Positions 44,783 to 50,463 of a stretch of 50,463 nt of DNA are shown here, piece by piece. The stretch is from Betaproteobacteria bacterium RIFCSPLOWO2_12_FULL_68_20 (GTDB lineage Bacteria; Pseudomonadota; Gammaproteobacteria; Burkholderiales; SG8-39), in assembly GCA_001770655.1 (NCBI GenBank), contig MERQ01000007.1, positions 1-50,463 of the forward strand, in the 5' to 3' direction. The position numbers and the translations under genes were made by a program. The stretch's first letter is position 1, and each line of letters starts with the position of its first letter. The notes under the pieces were generated by a model. The model saw only the letters and a list, made by a program, of their open reading frames with translations. It did no database searches and was not told the DNA's origin.

Positions 44783-46645
44783 TTACTTCGCCTCCAGGTT
44801 CTTCCTGTTGATCTCGATGTCGGCCCGCTCGCGCAGGCTGGCGACGAACTCGCCGTATTGCGCCGCCCCCATGATCTGCGCGACGCCGGCGACGTCCGCC
44901 GAGCGCTGCTGATCGGTCTTCGGACCGGACTCGATCACTTTCGATATGCGGTACAGGGCGTAGCCGTCGGGCAGCTCCACGCCGACGTATGCCGGCAGCT
45001 TCGAGACGTCGGCGGCGACCACCCGGCGCAGGGTCTCGGCGGACAGCCCCTGCGCGTCACGGCGCGAAACCGTGCGCACGGGGCCCCACCGTATTCCAGC
45101 ATCGCTGCCGCCGCGCACCTGCCCGAGCTTCGCAGTGCCCTCCTTCTGCGCGAGCGCCGCGGCCTCGCGCCGGCGCAGGAGGTTCTCGATGTCGATCGTG
45201 ACTTCCTCGAACCCGCGCTGCGACTCGGGCTGGTACTCGACCACGCGCGCCGCGACCAGCGTGCCGGGGGCGACTTCGAACGCGTCGGTATTGCGCTTGT
45301 TGCGGATGACGTCCGCAGAGAATAGCGCCGCGCGCAGCTTCGGATGGTCGAGCGCGCCCGGCTCCTGGCCGGCCGATCTCGTCAACCAGCCGGAGGTCCG
45401 CGGCTGGAGCTTGAAGCGCTCCGCCACCGGGTTCAGGCTGTCGGGCTGCTCGTAGATCATGTTGCCGAAGGTCTCGGCCGCTTCGGCGAACTTGCGCGCG
45501 CCCTTCTGCTTCGCCAGCTCCGCGGCGAGCTCCTGGCGCACCTCCTCGAGCGGACGCGACGCGGCTGGCCGGATGCCGGTCAGGCGCACGACGTGGAACC
45601 CGAATTCCGATTCGACCGGGCCGAAGATTTCTCCCTCCTTCATCCGGAATACGGCGTCCTCGAACGGTTTGACCATCATGCCGCGTCCGACCAATCCGAG
45701 GTCGCCGCCCTTGGCCGCCGAGCCCGAGTCCTGCGAATGCCTCCTGGCGAGCTCGGCGAAGCTCGCCGGGGATTTGCGCGCTTCGGCGAGCAGCCGTTCG
45801 GCTTCCTGCTTCGTCTTCGCCAGGATATGGCTCGCGCGCCGCTGCTCCTCGACCTGGTACTGCGACGCCCGGGCATCGTAGGCCGCCTTCAGCTCCGCCT
45901 CCGACACCGCGTCCTGTTTGGCGAGCTCGTCGGCGGAGAGCACCACGTACTGCGCGCGTACGCGCTCCGGGGTCCGGAACTCCGCCTGGTTGGCGTCGTA
46001 ATAGGCTTTCAGCTTCACCGCGTCGAGCTTGACCTGCGCGGCATACGGCTGCGCGGCGATGCGCGCCTCGGCGATCTCGCGCTTCTGCTCCAGGAGCGCC
46101 GCCAGCCGCTCGGCCGCCGTGCGCGACGGGATCGCCGCCTCCGCGACCGCGCGCGCCAGCTGCGCGAGCGACAGGTCGCGGCGCAGGCGCGCCTCGAACT
46201 GCGCGGGCGTGAGAGGCGGGTTCTGCGAGCGCAGCGCCAGCTCGTAGCTCGATTTCGAGAACCCGCCCTCGCCCTGGAACACCGGCATGCCGGCGATCGC
46301 CTCGCGCAGCGCTTCGTCGCTCACCATCAGGTTCGCCTGGAGCGCGGCCGAGGCGATCACTCTCTGCGCGATCAGCGATTCGAGCAGCGCGCGGCGGACC
46401 TCCGGCGTATCGAACGCGGCAGAGTCGAAGCCACGGCCGAGCGCCTCGCGCAGGCGGTCCTGCTGGCGCCGCAGCTCTTCCTCCAGCTCGCGCTTCGAGA
46501 TCGACAGCCCGTTGACGGTCGCCACCGAGTCCGATGCGCCGCGGAACGTCGTGTACGACTCGACGCCCCAGAACGCGAAGGTGATCGCGATCAGCCCGAG
46601 GATGACCTGCATCGCGAGCTTGTTCTTATGTACGAAGTCGAACAT
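44783..46645 (-). CDS. ppiD: Peptidyl-prolyl isomerase / periplasmic chaperone PpiD (SurA N-domain and PpiC)
   Basis: Membrane-anchored periplasmic folding factor of 620 residues. An N-terminal anchor (LAMQVILGLIAITFAFWGV) follows MFDFVHKNK. A SurA-type chaperone domain lies at about 35-250. A parvulin (PpiC) domain is at about 265-360: RRASHILAKTKQEAERLL, RRHSQDSGSAAKGGDLGLV, PVESEFGFHVVRLTGI. The C-terminal part (about 370-620) is a chaperone-like region. Position after hupB and two tRNAs is the conserved clpX-lon-hupB-ppiD order. Start ATG at 46645. Confidence 0.95.
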   Translation of the reverse strand: MFDFVHKNKLAMQVILGLIAITFAFWGVESYTTFRGASDSVATVNGLSISKRELEEELRRQQDRLREALGRGFDSAAFDTPEVRRALLESLIAQRVIASAALQANLMVSDEALREAIAGMPVFQGEGGFSKSSYELALRSQNPPLTPAQFEARLRRDLSLAQLARAVAEAAIPSRTAAERLAALLEQKREIAEARIAAQPYAAQVKLDAVKLKAYYDANQAEFRTPERVRAQYVVLSADELAKQDAVSEAELKAAYDARASQYQVEEQRRASHILAKTKQEAERLLAEARKSPASFAELARRHSQDSGSAAKGGDLGLVGRGMMVKPFEDAVFRMKEGEIFGPVESEFGFHVVRLTGIRPAASRPLEEVRQELAAELAKQKGARKFAEAAETFGNMIYEQPDSLNPVAERFKLQPRTSGWLTRSAGQEPGALDHPKLRAALFSADVIRNKRNTDAFEVAPGTLVAARVVEYQPESQRGFEEVTIDIENLLRRREAAALAQKEGTAKLGQVRGGSDAGIRWGPVRTVSRRDAQGLSAETLRRVVAADVSKLPAYVGVELPDGYALYRISKVIESGPKTDQQRSADVAGVAQIMGAAQYGEFVASLRERADIEINRKNLEAK

Positions 46646-46664
46646 GGGCGGCTACAGCGAGATT

Positions 46665-46741
46665 TGGCGGAGCGGACGGGACTCGAACCCGCGACCCCCG
46701 GCGTGACAGGCCGGTATTCTAACCAACTGAACTACCGCTCC
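46665..46741 (-). tRNA. tRNA-Asp (GTC)
   Basis: 77 bases including an encoded CCA end. The acceptor stem is GGAGCGG with its complement, the anticodon loop reads CCTGTCACG (anticodon GTC), and the T arm is GGGTTCGAGTCCC. It lies in the gap between ppiD and hupB together with tRNA-Val, in the same direction. Confidence 0.95.
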
Positions 46742-46745
46742 TTCC

Positions 46746-46820
46746 TGGTGGGTGCTGAGAGGATTGAACTCCCGACATCTGCCTTGTAAGGGCAGCGCTC
46801 TACCGCTGAGCTAAGCACCC
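46746..46820 (-). tRNA. tRNA-Val (TAC)
   Basis: 75 bases including encoded CCA. Acceptor stem GGGTGCT, D arm TAGCTCAGCGGTAGAGC, anticodon loop CCTTACAAG (anticodon TAC), T arm GGGAGTTCAATCCTC. It starts 13 bases after the hupB stop codon and ends 4 bases before tRNA-Asp, so the three are probably co-transcribed. Confidence 0.95.
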
Positions 46821-46833
46821 CGAAAAAGGGGAG

Positions 46834-47106
46834 CTAGTTTATAGCGTCCTTCAGCGCCTTTCCAGCGCGGAACTTGGGCAGGCGCGCCGCGCTGATCGTC
46901 AGCTCCGCGCCGGTGCGTGGGTTGCGTCCGGTGCGCGCGGCGCGCCTGCCGGCGTAGAAGGTGCCGAATCCGACCAGCGTCACCGTCTCGCCCTTCCTCA
47001 GGCTCGATTTCACCACGGCAACCAGTGCCTCGATCGTCCGCTCAGCCGCCGATTTGGATATTTCGGCAGCCCGCGCGATGTGCTCCACCAGATCCGCCTT
47101 GTTCAC
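46834..47106 (-). CDS. hupB: DNA-binding protein HU
   Basis: Nucleoid protein of 90 residues that bends DNA as a dimer. Sequence marks: [14 protein letters not shown]-type start (here GTG codes the first residue), [30 protein letters not shown] with the flexible arm, and [18 protein letters not shown] at the end. The GTG start at 47106 is the only one that fits the family length. It lies 20 bases after lon on the same strand. Confidence 0.95.
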   Translation of the reverse strand: MNKADLVEHIARAAEISKSAAERTIEALVAVVKSSLRKGETVTLVGFGTFYAGRRAARTGRNPRTGAELTISAARLPKFRAGKALKDAIN

Positions 47107-47126
47107 GGCCGTTCCCCCCTCGCCGC

Positions 47127-49547
<2,421 letters not shown>

Positions 49548-49627
49548 GTAAAGCCTCGTTAACCGGTTGGAGTACCCGGGTGAGATGCGGGTTCCCGCCG
49601 AAAAATCAATAGGGAAAGCCTACACGC

Positions 49628-49645
49628 TTGCGGCGTCCGCCGCAA
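49628..49645. other. Inverted repeat between clpX and lon
   Basis: TTGCGGC and GCCGCAA with a 4-base loop. It could be a weak end to clpX transcription or a control element for lon. No clear T run follows, and I could not identify a heat-shock promoter with confidence in 49548-49674. Confidence 0.25.
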
Positions 49646-49674
49646 TGCGGAACAGGCAAGCAATTGTTACCGCC

Positions 49675-50463
49675 CTAGCCGGAGGATCCGGCGACTTTCT
49701 GCTGGTCGGAGTAGATCAGCAGCGGCTTGCCGTCGGAGGTGATCATCTGCTCGTCGACCACCACCTTGCTCACGTTCTCGAGCGCCGGCAGCTCGTACAT
49801 CGTGTCGAGCAGCGCGCCCTCCAGGATCGAGCGCAGCCCGCGCGCTCCGGTCTTGCGCGCGAGCGCCTTCGTCGCCACCGCGCCGAGCGCCGCCGACCGC
49901 ACCTCGAGCTCCACGCCCTCCATGTTGAAGAGGCGCTGGTACTGCTTGAGCAGCGCGTTCTTCGGCTCGGTGAGGATCTGGATAAGGGCCCCCTCGTCCA
50001 GCTCCTCCAGGGCCGCGAGCACCGGCATCCTGCCGACGAACTCCGGGATCAGGCCGTACTTGATCAGGTCCTCGGGCTCGACCGCCTTGAGCAGGTCGTA
50101 GTTCGCGCGCGAGTTCTTGGGGCTCCTCACCTCCGCGCCGAAGCCGATGCCGGTCTTCTCGGTGCGGTTGCGCACGATCTTCTCCAGCCCGTCGAACGCG
50201 CCGCCGCAGACGAACAGGATGTTGGTGGTGTCCACCTGCACGAAGTCCTGGTTCGGGTGCTTGCGCCCGCCCTGCGGCGGCACCGAGGCGATGGTGCCTT
50301 CGATGAGCTTGAGCAGCGCCTGCTGCACGCCCTCGCCCGAGACGTCCCGCGTGATCGATGGGTTGTCCGACTTGCGCGAGATCTTGTCGATCTCGTCGAT
50401 GTAGACGATGCCGCGCTTCGCCTTGTCGACGTCGTAGTCGCAGTTCTGCAGCAGCTTCTGGAT
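49675..50463 (-). CDS. clpX: ATP-dependent Clp protease ATP-binding subunit ClpX, C-terminal part (cut by window edge)
   Basis: AAA+ unfoldase that feeds proteins to ClpP. The 262 visible residues are the C-terminal part of a protein of about 420. Seen: Walker [11 protein letters not shown], the sensor and pore region [50 protein letters not shown] and the sensor-2 motif [12 protein letters not shown]. The zinc-binding N-domain and Walker A lie beyond the right edge. The order clpX-lon-hupB is the common one in proteobacteria. Confidence 0.95.
   Translation of the reverse strand: MQKLLQNCDYDVDKAKRGIVYIDEIDKISRKSDNPSITRDVSGEGVQQALLKLIEGTIASVPPQGGRKHPNQDFVQVDTTNILFVCGGAFDGLEKIVRNRTEKTGIGFGAEVRSPKNSRANYDLLKAVEPEDLIKYGLIPEFVGRMPVLAALEELDEGALIQILTEPKNALLKQYQRLFNMEGVELEVRSAALGAVATKALARKTGARGLRSILEGALLDTMYELPALENVSKVVVDEQMITSDGKPLLIYSDQQKVAGSSG

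Noticed and set aside
46665-46820. tRNA genes as an attachment site for an integrated element
   Set aside because: No integrase, no duplicated tRNA end and no foreign genes adjoin; the order hupB - tRNA-Val - tRNA-Asp - ppiD looks like ordinary core chromosome.
49548-49674. Sigma-32 (heat-shock) promoter before lon, from CCCTATTG on the minus strand
   Set aside because: No CTTGAAA-like -35 element lies at the required distance, so I could not support it.

Overview
The window is GC-rich chromosomal DNA, roughly two thirds G+C, with genes packed end to end. It looks like a betaproteobacterium, most likely Burkholderiales or a close relative. The reasons are a TRAP transporter, a Bug/TctC solute receptor, many acyl-CoA dehydrogenases and CoA transferases, a LigD/Ku repair operon, and the order clpX - lon - hupB - tRNA-Val - tRNA-Asp - ppiD next to fabI. 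This is inferred from gene content; no 16S rRNA or complete marker set is present.

Layout. 1-2.6 kb: the 5' half of acetoacetyl-CoA synthetase, divergent from ETF:ubiquinone oxidoreductase. 2.7-6.3 kb: a DctP-DctQ-DctM TRAP transporter with a convergent IclR regulator. 6.4-9.9 kb: the operon etfB-etfA-acyl-CoA dehydrogenase. 10.0-11.9 kb: a citryl-CoA-lyase-like gene coupled to a second acyl-CoA dehydrogenase. 11.9-16.2 kb: a very large PAS/GAF/GGDEF/EAL protein. 16.4-17.3 kb: cysteine synthase. 17.3-22.1 kb: an operon of acyl-CoA synthetase, enoyl-CoA-hydratase-like protein, acyl-CoA dehydrogenase and CoA transferase. Electrons from these dehydrogenases can pass through ETF and ETF-QO to the quinone pool, so the first 22 kb reads as fatty-, branched-chain or organic-acid catabolism.

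22.1-30.7 kb is the accessory part. It holds a BrnA-like antitoxin whose BrnT partner is broken, an IS91-like transposase remnant, a DUF2158 (YodC-like) remnant, a DUF72 gene, debris carrying repeated copies of the ligD start, and an antitoxin/PIN-toxin pair. These lead directly into an apparent NHEJ operon, ligD - ku - MerR/TPR protein. A lower-GC AhpD-like gene follows.

30.8-50.5 kb: Bug receptor and divergent IclR regulator; methyltransferase - rnhA - dnaQ; gloB; mltD; a secreted protein of unknown function; a four-gene Yej-type peptide ABC transporter; fabI; a structured inverted pair of REP-like palindromes; then ppiD, two tRNAs, hupB, lon and the 3' part of clpX.

Three observations stand out. 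(1) Many genes have a -10-like hexamer only 5-9 bases before the ATG, and three divergent gene pairs share overlapping back-to-back -10 boxes, which suggests leaderless and bidirectional transcription. (2) The REP-like pair at 44.6-44.8 kb shows compensatory base changes in its stems. (3) The NHEJ operon is joined to a toxin-antitoxin pair and a MerR/TPR protein, with three direct repeats of the ligD start region upstream.
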